A DNA stretch of 64,000 bases from Paracoccaceae bacterium (GTDB taxonomy: Bacteria; Pseudomonadota; Alphaproteobacteria; Rhodobacterales; Rhodobacteraceae), in assembly GCA_018223125.1 (NCBI GenBank), contig JAAEZA010000001.1:87329-151328 (forward strand). Reading direction: 5' to 3'. Within the stretch, counting starts at the first letter, position 1, and each line of letters begins with the position of its first letter. The notes below the pieces were generated by a model, which ran no database searches, was not told the DNA's origin, and saw nothing but the letters and a program-made list of their open reading frames with translations. The position numbers and the translations under genes were made by a program. This document shows positions 43,701 through 51,305 of the stretch, piece by piece.

Positions 43701-46006
43701 TCCTGCCCGTGCGGGCGGCCTTTGATCCGGCAGAGCCGGTGTCAGCCCATTTGAATCGGGTGAGCGGCGCCGTCATGGATGCTTTCGAGCATCAGGACTA
43801 CACTTTCGGAACACTGGTACAGGATCTGAACGTGCCACGGGCCTTGAACCGGCTGCCGCTGACGGAAATCCAGTTCAACCTGGAAACCCTGCCGGAAGAT
43901 CTGGATATGGGGGCGGTGTCGGTAAAGCTGGCCCCGAACCGGAAAGCCGCGTCGAATTTCGACATGTTCTTCAATGTGGTAGAATCCAGAGACGGACTGC
44001 GGGTGGATGTGGATTACAACAGCGAGGTTTACAGGGACTCTACAATTGATCGCTGGGTCGGGCATCTGGAACAGGTCTTGCGCAGTCTGGCAGCAGACCC
44101 CACCCGGGCAGTGCAGGATCTGGATCTGACCGCGACAGGTCACAGCGGCTCTGTCGAACAGGAATATGCCGGTTACGACCGCAGCGCCATGATCCAGACC
44201 TTGGTGGATCGCACGGTTGCATCAACCCCTGACGCAATCGCGCTGGAAGATGACAGGCGGCAATTGACCTATCGCGCCCTCCAAGACGAAAGCGATGCAC
44301 TTGCGGCCCATATTCAGGCGCAGGTGACAGGGGCAGGCCAGCGGATCGGCCTGTTGATGGACCGCTCGGTCAATATGGTTGTGGCACTGCTGGCGATCCT
44401 GAAGGCAGGGCATACCTATCTGCCACTGGACCCGACCCAGCCCGAAGCCCGCCTGAAGCTGATCCTTGAAACCGCCCGTGCAGCCGCTGTGCTCACCGAC
44501 GCGCCCGCGCGTCTGTCCTATGTGCAACAGACCGGCGCGGTTCTGGTGGATGTGTCCAAGGCCTGTGCTGGCACAACCCCTGCACCGGTGGCCCATGATC
44601 CCGAAGACAGTGCCTATATCATCTTTACGTCGGGAACGACCGGAACCCCGAAAGGTGTAGAGATCCCGCACCGCGCGGTGGTAAACTTTCTGAACTCCAT
44701 GGCGCAAAAGCCCGGTCTGACGGCGCAGGATACTTTGCTGTCCGTCACCACCGTGATGTTTGACATTGCAGTGCTGGAACTCTTCCTGCCGCTGGCCGTG
44801 GGCGCGAAATGTGTCATCGCCAGCAAGGAACAGGTTCTGGACGGTTTTGCGCTGGTGGACCGGCTGGAGCAGGGCGACATCACGGTGATGCAGGCCACGC
44901 CAACCCTGTGGGATATGGTGCTGGATGCAGGCTTTGCGCCCAAAGCCGGAATGAAGCTGCTGGCAGGCGGTGAACCATTGCCCCGTGATCTGGCCGCGCG
45001 ATTGATGGCACAGGGGGCGGAGCTGTGGAACATGTACGGCCCGACCGAAACGACGATCTGGTCGGCTGTTGCAAAGGTGGCAGCAGATGAACCGATAACC
45101 ATCGGTCATGCCATCGCCAATACCGATCTGTTGATCCTTGATACCAACGACATGCCGGTTCCTGTCGGTGTTACCGGAGAGTTGAACATTGGCGGTGACG
45201 GGCTGGCCAAAGGGTATCTGGATCGCCCCGATCTGACAGGTAAGGCGTTTCGCACGGTAACGGTGAAGGGTACGCCGCAAAGGCTATACCGGACGGGCGA
45301 TCTTGCCCGCCAGAACGCCGATGGCACGATTGAGGTTCTGGGCCGGATAGATACGCAGGTAAAGCTGCGCGGATTCCGTATCGAACTGGGGGAAATCGAA
45401 AGCCGGCTGCGTGCCCTTGACGGTGTTCACAAGGCAGCGGTGGACGTGAAGACCCGTGCTAGCGGCGACCGCCAGCTTGTGGCCTATATCGTGGCTGGAA
45501 ACGGTGCCGCACTGGAGGCTTCGGAGATGCGCCACGCGCTTGGCGCGGTTCTGCCGAACTACATGGTGCCGCAGGCTTATGTGATGCTGGAGGCCTTGCC
45601 ACAGACGGCGAATGGCAAGCTGGATCGCAAAGCCCTGCCGGAGCCTGACAACGGGCCGCAAATCCTTGAGGAGGCCGCTGCGCCCTCCGGCTCTTTGGCA
45701 AAGACCCCGACAGAGGAGAAAATCCGCGAAATCTGGGTAAATGTGCTGGGACAAAAGGAAATCTCGACCACGGACACATTGTTTGACCTTGGCGTGGACT
45801 CCCTGATGGTTTTCCGCATCGCTGCCCGACTGGCGGAGGCCGGTCTGAACCTGCAAGCCAAACACCTGCTGGATCACCCGAGCATCACCCAGCTTGCTGC
45901 TTTCGCAGACAGTCGGGTCGGGGCAGATGTGCCGAAAGTCGCCGCAGCGCCGTCACTGAAAGACTTCCGCAATGGTGCGCGGCGCGGAGTAGGGATTGTC
46001 CAATGA
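37718..46006 (+). CDS. Hybrid PKS-NRPS: carrier-KS-AT-ACP-aminotransferase-C-A-PCP
   Basis: This synthase has 2762 residues from the ATG at 37718 (GAGAG upstream; an ATG at 37697 is the alternative). The order is: a PCP-like carrier (GGDS, Ser59); KS about 121-551 (Cys297 in GTACSTS, His433, His471); AT about 642-990 (Ser739 in GHSVGE, HAFHS pointing to malonyl-CoA); ACP (Ser1072); an Ala/Pro linker; class III aminotransferase about 1246-1695 (Lys1523); C about 1712-2150 (HHIICDG); A about 2158-2650 (FTSGTTGTPKG; Lys2634); PCP (Ser2695). There is no KR, DH or ER, so the beta-keto group would be aminated and joined to an amino acid. The A-domain code read by eye, DILQLAMIWK, is near known Gly codes. 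The architecture is like MycA/ItuA without the acyl ligase. Confidence 0.93.
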   Translation: MSDDVIFGHSPSGQGPVPNTDQESPAINLRDRIAAIWQDILNCPPLRDQDTFFDAGGDSVQLFQARARMAELLGRRISMTELFETPQLGALARKLAEQKAVPAAAQPVKPRDVHPKVSDRDIAIVGLSGRFPQSRTLAEFWESLCQGRDLISRFDPSEMEDAVSPQDRSKANYRTARPVLDDVDMFDARYFGILPKEAALMDPQARVFLEICVHALEDAGLDPMRAKEAIGVFAGASYSTYMLANILTDSAALADFTSQFQLGNYAAFTGNIADSLATRVAYKLDLKGPAISMGTACSTSLTAIAQACGSLRAGQSDVALAGGVSITFPQKRGYFSQEGGMASEDGTCRPFDAAANGTVFGHGAGVVVLKRLPDALASGDRIYATIRGVGLNNDGADKIAYTAPSVNGQAEAIRRAHRDAGIDAGSVSYVECHGTATPLGDPIEIRGLSSAFGPQEADRCALGSVKGNIGHLDAAAGVAGVIKTALMLHHKKILPVAHFTSPNPDIDFEGSPFFVPAGLQDWACEGPRRAGISSFGIGGTNAHLVLEEAPEALAQPDVTAPQILPLSAKTPEALADMAGNLADALEQAGAPALADAAFTLQEGRSRFDYRTAVVARTAAEAATALRKLAPVKTPTPADAPAVLFMFAGQGSQYPGMGRGLYEAEPEFARWINQGAEILQPLLGLDINEILCLGDVSDEVAARALRDTRLTQPALFLIQYANARLWQSRGVQPTAMIGHSVGEFAAAAISGVFDFETGLRMIAKRGQLMQDQPSGAMLSVRAALDELTPFLNGDVDLAAQNAPKLQVVAGPDNAIDALKERLDGAGLASSRLHTSHAFHSAMMAPVSEALSQEFAAFNLNEPQIPYVSCVTGEWITPEQAVDPSYWATQARACVNFQAGIRTATQDKSAVLLEVGAGRTLSAFAAQTLERGSHGGIIQSLSDHTQTSDDEITMAAAFSKLWGAGVPVDWARAGARGNRRVSLPGYAFQRKRHWVSPEPAQTRTAPQPRTAQPAALPCETVKSDPVMTMNANVSSVPRTERFCGELLTLLSDLSGEDLGPDDVDVTYLELGFDSLFLGQVSQALLQKYDVTLTFRSLLTEYPTIAELAGKLDEILPADAPEPVEPAAVEEAPAAVVAPAPVVDVMPVTAVSASPLAGDAAGVMQAQMQTMQAVFAQQLQALGGGSSTPQQAAAPAPVPVTQTPSAPQDAPVPQAAPEAADVPVAAKPAAFKVGRGPNLAAAELTPEQQVFARDLASRYSAKFPKSKALAQKYRHVHADPRTVSGFHPQWKELAFPVVADRAKGAHLWDIDGNTFIDLVNGFGQTAFGHSPEFVTRAVQAQMERGYPIGPQSEIAGAVAERFARMVEHERVTFCNTGSEAVMSAMRLARSVTGRDKVVVFGNDYHGQFDEVLIKGKSRGGAPAALPLASGIPRTSLSNMVVLPYGEETSLDWIKENAKEIAAVIIEPIQSRHPEVQPVEFVRSLRKLTKDIDAALVFDEVVTGFRTHAKGVQGEWGIQGDMATYGKVVGGGMPVGVLAGDGRFLDALDGGFWTYGDDSKPEVAPTYVAGTFVRHPLVLAAIDATLEHMENHGDRLWKDTAARAIALRKRMNAFLVSRGLPELVTGHSSWIVPNVTGFDARASLLYPLMRYDGVHLMDGFCGFLTTEHGDAEVNAVAESFERAVRTLQEQGILLGEGEITEQPTPPSARDDAESTFPLTEGQREIWMTSQLGDAASLCFNEGAVVKLSGPLDVAALNRALDRIVARHDALRAVFDATGSHFTVQPAYHLEVEQITAPDGTFDTVLDRIADEAARYVFDLTTQPALRARLVTNGQDRHGLVLNAHHIICDGWSYNIIFEELAAFYRAETGGQAGDLPTPVSFAAHARREQQGTARPETRAFWAAQYRDIPALPELPHDHPRPQRRSYRGATLTRFIPADVMVAARKAGAKQGCTLFSTLFAAVQVTLGRLSGCNDVVIGVPTGGQAQLANPHMIGHAVNFLPVRAAFDPAEPVSAHLNRVSGAVMDAFEHQDYTFGTLVQDLNVPRALNRLPLTEIQFNLETLPEDLDMGAVSVKLAPNRKAASNFDMFFNVVESRDGLRVDVDYNSEVYRDSTIDRWVGHLEQVLRSLAADPTRAVQDLDLTATGHSGSVEQEYAGYDRSAMIQTLVDRTVASTPDAIALEDDRRQLTYRALQDESDALAAHIQAQVTGAGQRIGLLMDRSVNMVVALLAILKAGHTYLPLDPTQPEARLKLILETARAAAVLTDAPARLSYVQQTGAVLVDVSKACAGTTPAPVAHDPEDSAYIIFTSGTTGTPKGVEIPHRAVVNFLNSMAQKPGLTAQDTLLSVTTVMFDIAVLELFLPLAVGAKCVIASKEQVLDGFALVDRLEQGDITVMQATPTLWDMVLDAGFAPKAGMKLLAGGEPLPRDLAARLMAQGAELWNMYGPTETTIWSAVAKVAADEPITIGHAIANTDLLILDTNDMPVPVGVTGELNIGGDGLAKGYLDRPDLTGKAFRTVTVKGTPQRLYRTGDLARQNADGTIEVLGRIDTQVKLRGFRIELGEIESRLRALDGVHKAAVDVKTRASGDRQLVAYIVAGNGAALEASEMRHALGAVLPNYMVPQAYVMLEALPQTANGKLDRKALPEPDNGPQILEEAAAPSGSLAKTPTEEKIREIWVNVLGQKEISTTDTLFDLGVDSLMVFRIAARLAEAGLNLQAKHLLDHPSITQLAAFADSRVGADVPKVAAAPSLKDFRNGARRGVGIVQ

Positions 46007-48726
46007 ACGTGATCAATTCGCAGTTTGAACCCGAACAGGTGGTGGCGGAGTTTCCGCTGTCCACCGCCCAGCAGCAGTTCTGGTTCCTTGACCAGTTGCA
46101 TCCCGGAAATCCGGCGCTGAATGTGGCCATAAGCTGGGAAGTGCAGGGACGGTTCTCCCCCGTTGATCTGGAGCGGGCCTATCGTCATGTGATTGCACGC
46201 CATGAAATCCTGCGCACACGGTTTGTCGAAAAGGACGGGACGCCTGTGCAACAGGTGCTGACCCATGCGGATTTCGATCTCGAAGTGCGGGATATCTCTG
46301 ACATCCGCGGCAAGGCGCAAGAGGATCGACTGGCTGGGATCGCCGCAGAAGTGGCCCGTTATCCGTTCGACCTGTCCAACACCGGACTGATCCGCGCCAC
46401 GCTGGTTATGCTGGCTCCTGATCGGGGCCGTTTGCTGACGGTGGCCCATCACAGCGTCTATGACGGCTATTCAATCGGCGTCATGGGGCGTGAAATTGGC
46501 ATCAGCGCCGCTGCTTTTGCCGCCGGAAAGACGCCGGATCTGCCGGATCTGCCGCTGCAATACGGTGATTTCAGCCTCTGGCAGCAACAATACCTTGCCT
46601 CCGGTGTGCTGGAGGAGGATACAGCCTACTGGCGTGACCAGATGAAAGATGCGTCTTACTTCGAACTGCCGACGGATTTCCCCCGTCCCAAGGCCCGCAA
46701 CACCGAGATTTCCTATCTGAATACCGCCTTGCAGGATGATTTTGCCGAAGCGATGGAACGGGTGGCCAAGGCGAATGGAACCTCGCCCTTTGTAATCGGG
46801 GCGGCGGTCGCATCGGCGGCGCTGCACCGTGTGACGGGGGCGGAAGAGGTGCTGTTTGGCACCCCGATTGCAGGCCGCCAGGAGGTGGAACTGGAGCCAT
46901 TGATCGGCCCGTTCATCAACAATCAGGTGCTGCGCCTGCCCACCCGTGCGACCGAGTCTTTCGAAGACCATGTCGCGCAAACGAAATCCGTTGTCGAAGG
47001 TGCGCTGGTGCATCAGAACCTGCCGTTCTCCAAACTGGTAGAACTGGTGAACCCTGTACGCGATGCTTCCCGCGCGCCGCTGATTTCGATGAATTTCAAT
47101 CTCCAGCATGTGTTCATGCAGGATGAAACCTATGGCGATTTCGCGATGGTCTCTAAGCCGACCTTCACGCCGGGGGCTTCGCGTGATCTGGACATTGTGA
47201 TCATAGGGCGTCCCACCGGCTGGCGTTTGAATATCGAATATGCGCCAAACCTCTATAAGGCGGAGACGATCAAAGCCCTGTTGGAAATGATCAAGCAAAG
47301 CTTTGCCCATGTGTTTGAAACCGGCGCGTTTACATTGGGGAACCTGCCGCTTGTGCAAGGTAATGTACAAGCAGAGGAACGTCCGCCCTTGTCAGAAGAT
47401 CCGATTGCAGAAACGCTGCAATCCCATCCCTTCGTGGCCCAAGCGGTTACGGCCGATCAGCCGCGCGGGCGGTGGGGCTATGTCACGGCAAATCCATCAC
47501 CCCTGATGGCGCTGGAAACCCTGCCGCAGATATTGATGCAGCATTTGTCAGCCACGGGCGAAGGCGCAGCCCTTGCCGGTATCAGCGTGCTGGCAGAACT
47601 GCCCGACGATCCGTCAGAACTGCCCGTTCCGGCGCAGGTGGTTGCGCTGCCGGACAAAGCAGTGAAGCCGCAGGTTGATCTGGAACAGGGCGTCATTGCC
47701 ATCTGGCAGGATCTGCTGGAACAGCGCAGCATCCCTTTAGACCGCAGCTTCTTCGAGTTGGGGGGGCATTCCCTGCTGGCGGTGCGCATGGTGTCGCGCA
47801 TTCGAAAGGAATGGAACGTCAGTCTCGGCGTGGCGGCTGTGTACGAAACTCCGACGGTTTCCGGACTGGTGGCCCGTCTTGCACCGCAGATCGCACCGCA
47901 AGCCCAATTGGTGGAAACTGACTGGCGGGTAGAGCCGATCCGCACAGACGGAGAGGGACAGCAGATCATTGCGATTAACGACATCAGCCTGATCCTGAAT
48001 GCGTCAGAGCATTTCAGCCGGAGCCGTCCCTCGGTCTGTGTGCGTCTGTTTGATGGCAAGCGGGGTATAGACCAGTCCGAACGCAGTTTTCTTGAGATTG
48101 CCGCCGAATATGCCAAAGTCATAGAGGCGCATCAGCCGCAAGGCCCGTATCTGCTGTTCGGGGCCTGTGTGCATGGCAACATCGGGCTGGAGGCCGCGCG
48201 TATCCTGCAAGCCAAGGGACATGAAATCGCCGGTGTGGTCATCAAGGATTGCTGGGAGCCGGGTTATGCTGCGTCGATCCGTGCCGACAAAAAACAGCGG
48301 CGGCGCGAACGCCTCTACGCGCTGGGCAACCGGATACGGCAGGTGCGCAAGGGGCGGATGTCTCTGGCCGCGATGCTGGGCAGTTACCGGATCGTGCGGA
48401 AATCCGGTGTGCTGACACTGGCCACCAAGCTCGGGTTGCTGGACCGTGTGCGCGCAACGGATATGACAGCCGAACAGGAAGGCTTCGTCGAGTATATCTC
48501 GCAGGCGCGGAACGTGTACCGTCCCGCACCGCTGGACTTTCCGATCCTGCACATCGTGACGCGGATCACACCGACCGGCAAGGGTTTCCTGCCCTCTATC
48601 GGATGGGAGAAGATTGCGGGGGACAATCTGCGGACTGTATCAATTGACGATGTTTCTGTCGTCAAGGGGCAGATCAGCGGCACAGGGGAGCTGGCACAAA
48701 AAATCGAAAGCTTTGTGGCCCGCTAG
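46003..48726 (+). CDS. NRPS: condensation - A-domain remnant - PCP - thioesterase
   Basis: This 907-residue protein overlaps the first synthase by ATGA, so the two are co-translated. The C domain spans about 16-445 (HHSVYDG, residues 149-155). Residues about 460-555 look like the remains of an A domain's small subdomain (LQSHPFVAQAV, then GYVTA, then a LPxxP-type end), without A3, A5 or A7. A PCP follows (GGHS, Ser590), then a thioesterase about 640-907. The TE nucleophile elbow reads FGACVHG, so Cys722 stands where Ser is usual and His724 where Gly is usual. Asp749 (IKDCW) fits the triad acid, but the usual GDHF histidine near 885 is not seen. It would add or cyclise and release the product. 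Confidence 0.9.
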   Translation: MNVINSQFEPEQVVAEFPLSTAQQQFWFLDQLHPGNPALNVAISWEVQGRFSPVDLERAYRHVIARHEILRTRFVEKDGTPVQQVLTHADFDLEVRDISDIRGKAQEDRLAGIAAEVARYPFDLSNTGLIRATLVMLAPDRGRLLTVAHHSVYDGYSIGVMGREIGISAAAFAAGKTPDLPDLPLQYGDFSLWQQQYLASGVLEEDTAYWRDQMKDASYFELPTDFPRPKARNTEISYLNTALQDDFAEAMERVAKANGTSPFVIGAAVASAALHRVTGAEEVLFGTPIAGRQEVELEPLIGPFINNQVLRLPTRATESFEDHVAQTKSVVEGALVHQNLPFSKLVELVNPVRDASRAPLISMNFNLQHVFMQDETYGDFAMVSKPTFTPGASRDLDIVIIGRPTGWRLNIEYAPNLYKAETIKALLEMIKQSFAHVFETGAFTLGNLPLVQGNVQAEERPPLSEDPIAETLQSHPFVAQAVTADQPRGRWGYVTANPSPLMALETLPQILMQHLSATGEGAALAGISVLAELPDDPSELPVPAQVVALPDKAVKPQVDLEQGVIAIWQDLLEQRSIPLDRSFFELGGHSLLAVRMVSRIRKEWNVSLGVAAVYETPTVSGLVARLAPQIAPQAQLVETDWRVEPIRTDGEGQQIIAINDISLILNASEHFSRSRPSVCVRLFDGKRGIDQSERSFLEIAAEYAKVIEAHQPQGPYLLFGACVHGNIGLEAARILQAKGHEIAGVVIKDCWEPGYAASIRADKKQRRRERLYALGNRIRQVRKGRMSLAAMLGSYRIVRKSGVLTLATKLGLLDRVRATDMTAEQEGFVEYISQARNVYRPAPLDFPILHIVTRITPTGKGFLPSIGWEKIAGDNLRTVSIDDVSVVKGQISGTGELAQKIESFVAR

Positions 48727-48756
48727 ACTATGGCAGCTCAGCTTTAAAGGCCGTGT

Positions 48757-49464
48757 TCAGCGGCGTGAAATGGCAACAGGGCGTTCGTGGCTGAATACCG
48801 CAATCGCGCCCACCAGTTCTGGTGCGAAATCAAGATGATGCAAAGTCAGATTTTCTACACAAGACGGATCGGGTGCGTAGCGCAGCAGTTTTGGCGGCGC
48901 ATCCGGTGTCAGGGTAACGTCAAAACTGTCAAGGTCCACCGAGAGTCCTTCACCATGGGCTTTCAACACCGCTTCCTTGCGGGTCCAGCACCGGAAGAAC
49001 CCGTCAGCAAAACTCTCAGCCCCTATAGCTGCAAGTTCCTTTCGTTCGGACAGGGAAAAGAACCGTTCCGCAAGGTCGGTTTCCACGGGACGGTAATGCT
49101 GGATGTCGAGCCCGAGATCGCGGCCTCTGGTGACGGCAAGCGCAGCGGTGTTCTCGGAATGGCTGAGGTTGAAGAACACTTCCCCCGGAAGAGACGGCTT
49201 TCCGTTTGGCCCATAGTCAAACGCAAGTCGGGCTGCGGCGATGCCCGTGTATCGCGCCAGAATATGCCTCAGCGTTGCGCGGCCAACGGCATAGCGGCTC
49301 TGGTGCAAGGGCTGCACAAATCTACCGGCGCGCTGCTTTTCTTCGTTGCACAGCACCGACAGGTCAACATCCTGCCGCGCGTCCAGATCCCAGACCCAAA
49401 GATCAATATTCACATTCAAACCGGCATTGCCCTGTCGCTTCTGCTGTTCCGGCGACACTGGCAT
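48757..49464 (-). CDS. 4'-phosphopantetheinyl transferase (Sfp-type)
   Basis: This 235-residue enzyme starts at the ATG at 49464 (GGAGGGAG upstream). It would convert the apo carrier domains of the synthases to the holo form with CoA. Sfp-type motifs are present: FNLSHSENTAALAV, GLDIQHYRP with the Mg-binding Asp, and CWTRKEAVLKAHGEGL with the catalytic Glu/Lys. The second acidic residue of the DIE motif is Gln here, a variation seen in some family members. It lies convergent to the synthase genes, 30 bp from their end, which strongly suggests that it serves them. Confidence 0.92.
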   Translation of the reverse strand: MPVSPEQQKRQGNAGLNVNIDLWVWDLDARQDVDLSVLCNEEKQRAGRFVQPLHQSRYAVGRATLRHILARYTGIAAARLAFDYGPNGKPSLPGEVFFNLSHSENTAALAVTRGRDLGLDIQHYRPVETDLAERFFSLSERKELAAIGAESFADGFFRCWTRKEAVLKAHGEGLSVDLDSFDVTLTPDAPPKLLRYAPDPSCVENLTLHHLDFAPELVGAIAVFSHERPVAISRR

Positions 49465-49496
49465 AACTCCCTCCACAGGTCGAGAGGTTCAGGCCT

Positions 49497-51299
49497 ATGT
49501 TAAAATCCGTCCTGATCCGGCTGACGTTCTTGTTGTCCTTGCTTGCCGCTGTTCTGGTCCTGACGGAACAGGGCCGTGCCTTTCTGCGGCCTGTAAAGCA
49601 GATGCTGGCGTTTCGCGCATTTGCCGCCGGCCTGCCTGTCAGCACTGGCGTGCAGGAATATCAGGTCGTAATGCCCGATGGTGTGACCCTCGCCACGGAT
49701 GTCTACCTGCCCGAAGGCGGCGCCGCGCAAAAGCCGGTAGTGCTGGTACGGCTTCCTTATGGTAAGCGGGTATACGGCGAAGCACTGCATTGGGTGCGTC
49801 TGTTTACTGCTCATGATTACGCTGTTGTGCTGCAGGATATGCGCGGGCGCTACGGCTCTGGCGGGGTGTTCGCGCCATACCCGAACGAACGGGGCGACGG
49901 CGCGGCCACACTTGACTGGATTGTCGCGCAAGACTGGGCGTTGCCCCGTGTGGGCACAATAGGATGCTCTGCGCTGGGCGAAGCACAGGTGTTGCTGGCC
50001 GCAGAACGCCATCCTGCACACCGCGCGATGATCCCTATGGGGGCCGGCGGCGCAATCGGCACTGCGCAAGGTGCCTATGGTTTTTTCGGGTTTTTTGAAG
50101 GGGGTATCCTGAACCTTGCCTCGGGCTTCGGCTGGTTTCAGGGGCAGGGCGGCAAGACAGGCGATCTGATGCACGCACCGCCCGTAGACTACAGGGAAGC
50201 GTTGCAGACCCTGCCGGTATCAGAGTCTGTCGCCCGTTACCGCGCGGATGACACGGATTTTGAAGAGTTGTTAAGCGGCTTTGATGATCCTCAGATTCAC
50301 AAGACTTGGGGATATATCTCGGATCGGGACAGTTTTGATATACCAACCTTGATGGTGGATACGTGGTATGATTACGGTATCGGCTTCAGTTTCCAGTTGT
50401 TTGACATGATCCGCAAGAACAGTCCTGAAAGCCGTTTCCTGATCGCCCCCGCGACCCACTGCGATATGGCAGGGCCGCTTTACAGCGGGGCGGTGGGCGA
50501 TGTGGCGGTGTCTCCGCAGGGAACAACCGATCTGGACGGGATTTACCTTTCATTTATGGATGCGCATCTGAAAGGGCAGGTGAAGCCGTCCCTGCCAACT
50601 TTTCAGCCGTATATGCTAAACCGCGACGACTGGCTCGCCACAGAGGTCTGGCCGCCACGGGCCGCCCGCGCGCAGAAACTTTACCTGCGGGGCGAAGCAT
50701 TAAGCAGCACACCAGACGCGGCACCAGATGATCGAAGCTTCCGCTCCGATCCTGCCGATCCGGTGCCGACCATTGGCGGTGCGATCTGTTGTACGGGCGA
50801 TCCGGACTCCCGTGCGGGGCCTTTGGATCAATCCCCGCTGGAGGCGCGGGAAGATCTGTTGATCTATACCAGCGAACCATTCGGAAATCCCCTTGATATA
50901 GCCGGACCGCTCAAGGCTGTATTACATGTTTCAACCAATGTTCCGGATACGGATCTGGTGGTGCGGCTGACGGATGTGGGGCCGGATGGCCGTTCGATCC
51001 TGATACAAGAGGGTGCCTTGCGCCTGCGTTACCGCAACGGCTTTGATGCGCCCGAACTTATGCAGCCGGATCAGGTGTACCGTGCAGAGGTTTCCCTGCG
51101 CCATATCGCCTATCGCGTTAAAACCGGTCACAAGTTGCGGCTGCATGTTGCGGGCAGCAGCTTTCCGCGTCTTGCGCGAAACATGAACACCGGCGGGGAT
51201 CCTTACAGCGAAAGCGCTCCGCAGATGGCACAAATCACACTGCACAGCAGTGCAGGGGCTGAAAGTTTTGTGGAATTGTTTACACTGCCAACGCCCTGA
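49497..51299 (+). CDS. CocE/NonD (peptidase S15) family hydrolase with membrane anchor
   Basis: This 600-residue protein has an N-terminal hydrophobic anchor or signal (LTFLLSLLAAVLVLTEQ). The alpha/beta-hydrolase core contains the S15 landmarks QDMRGRYGSGG, the nucleophile in GCSALGEAQ (Ser158), DTWYDYG with the triad Asp and PATHCD with the triad His. The C-terminal jelly-roll (X-Pro dipeptidyl peptidase C-like) ends the protein. It diverges from the phosphopantetheinyl transferase across 32 bp. In this context it may trim or deacylate the synthase product outside the cytoplasm; that role is inference. The ribosome site GAGAGG is moderate. Confidence 0.88.
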   Translation: MLKSVLIRLTFLLSLLAAVLVLTEQGRAFLRPVKQMLAFRAFAAGLPVSTGVQEYQVVMPDGVTLATDVYLPEGGAAQKPVVLVRLPYGKRVYGEALHWVRLFTAHDYAVVLQDMRGRYGSGGVFAPYPNERGDGAATLDWIVAQDWALPRVGTIGCSALGEAQVLLAAERHPAHRAMIPMGAGGAIGTAQGAYGFFGFFEGGILNLASGFGWFQGQGGKTGDLMHAPPVDYREALQTLPVSESVARYRADDTDFEELLSGFDDPQIHKTWGYISDRDSFDIPTLMVDTWYDYGIGFSFQLFDMIRKNSPESRFLIAPATHCDMAGPLYSGAVGDVAVSPQGTTDLDGIYLSFMDAHLKGQVKPSLPTFQPYMLNRDDWLATEVWPPRAARAQKLYLRGEALSSTPDAAPDDRSFRSDPADPVPTIGGAICCTGDPDSRAGPLDQSPLEAREDLLIYTSEPFGNPLDIAGPLKAVLHVSTNVPDTDLVVRLTDVGPDGRSILIQEGALRLRYRNGFDAPELMQPDQVYRAEVSLRHIAYRVKTGHKLRLHVAGSSFPRLARNMNTGGDPYSESAPQMAQITLHSSAGAESFVELFTLPTP

Positions 51300-51305
51300 A
51301 CGCCC

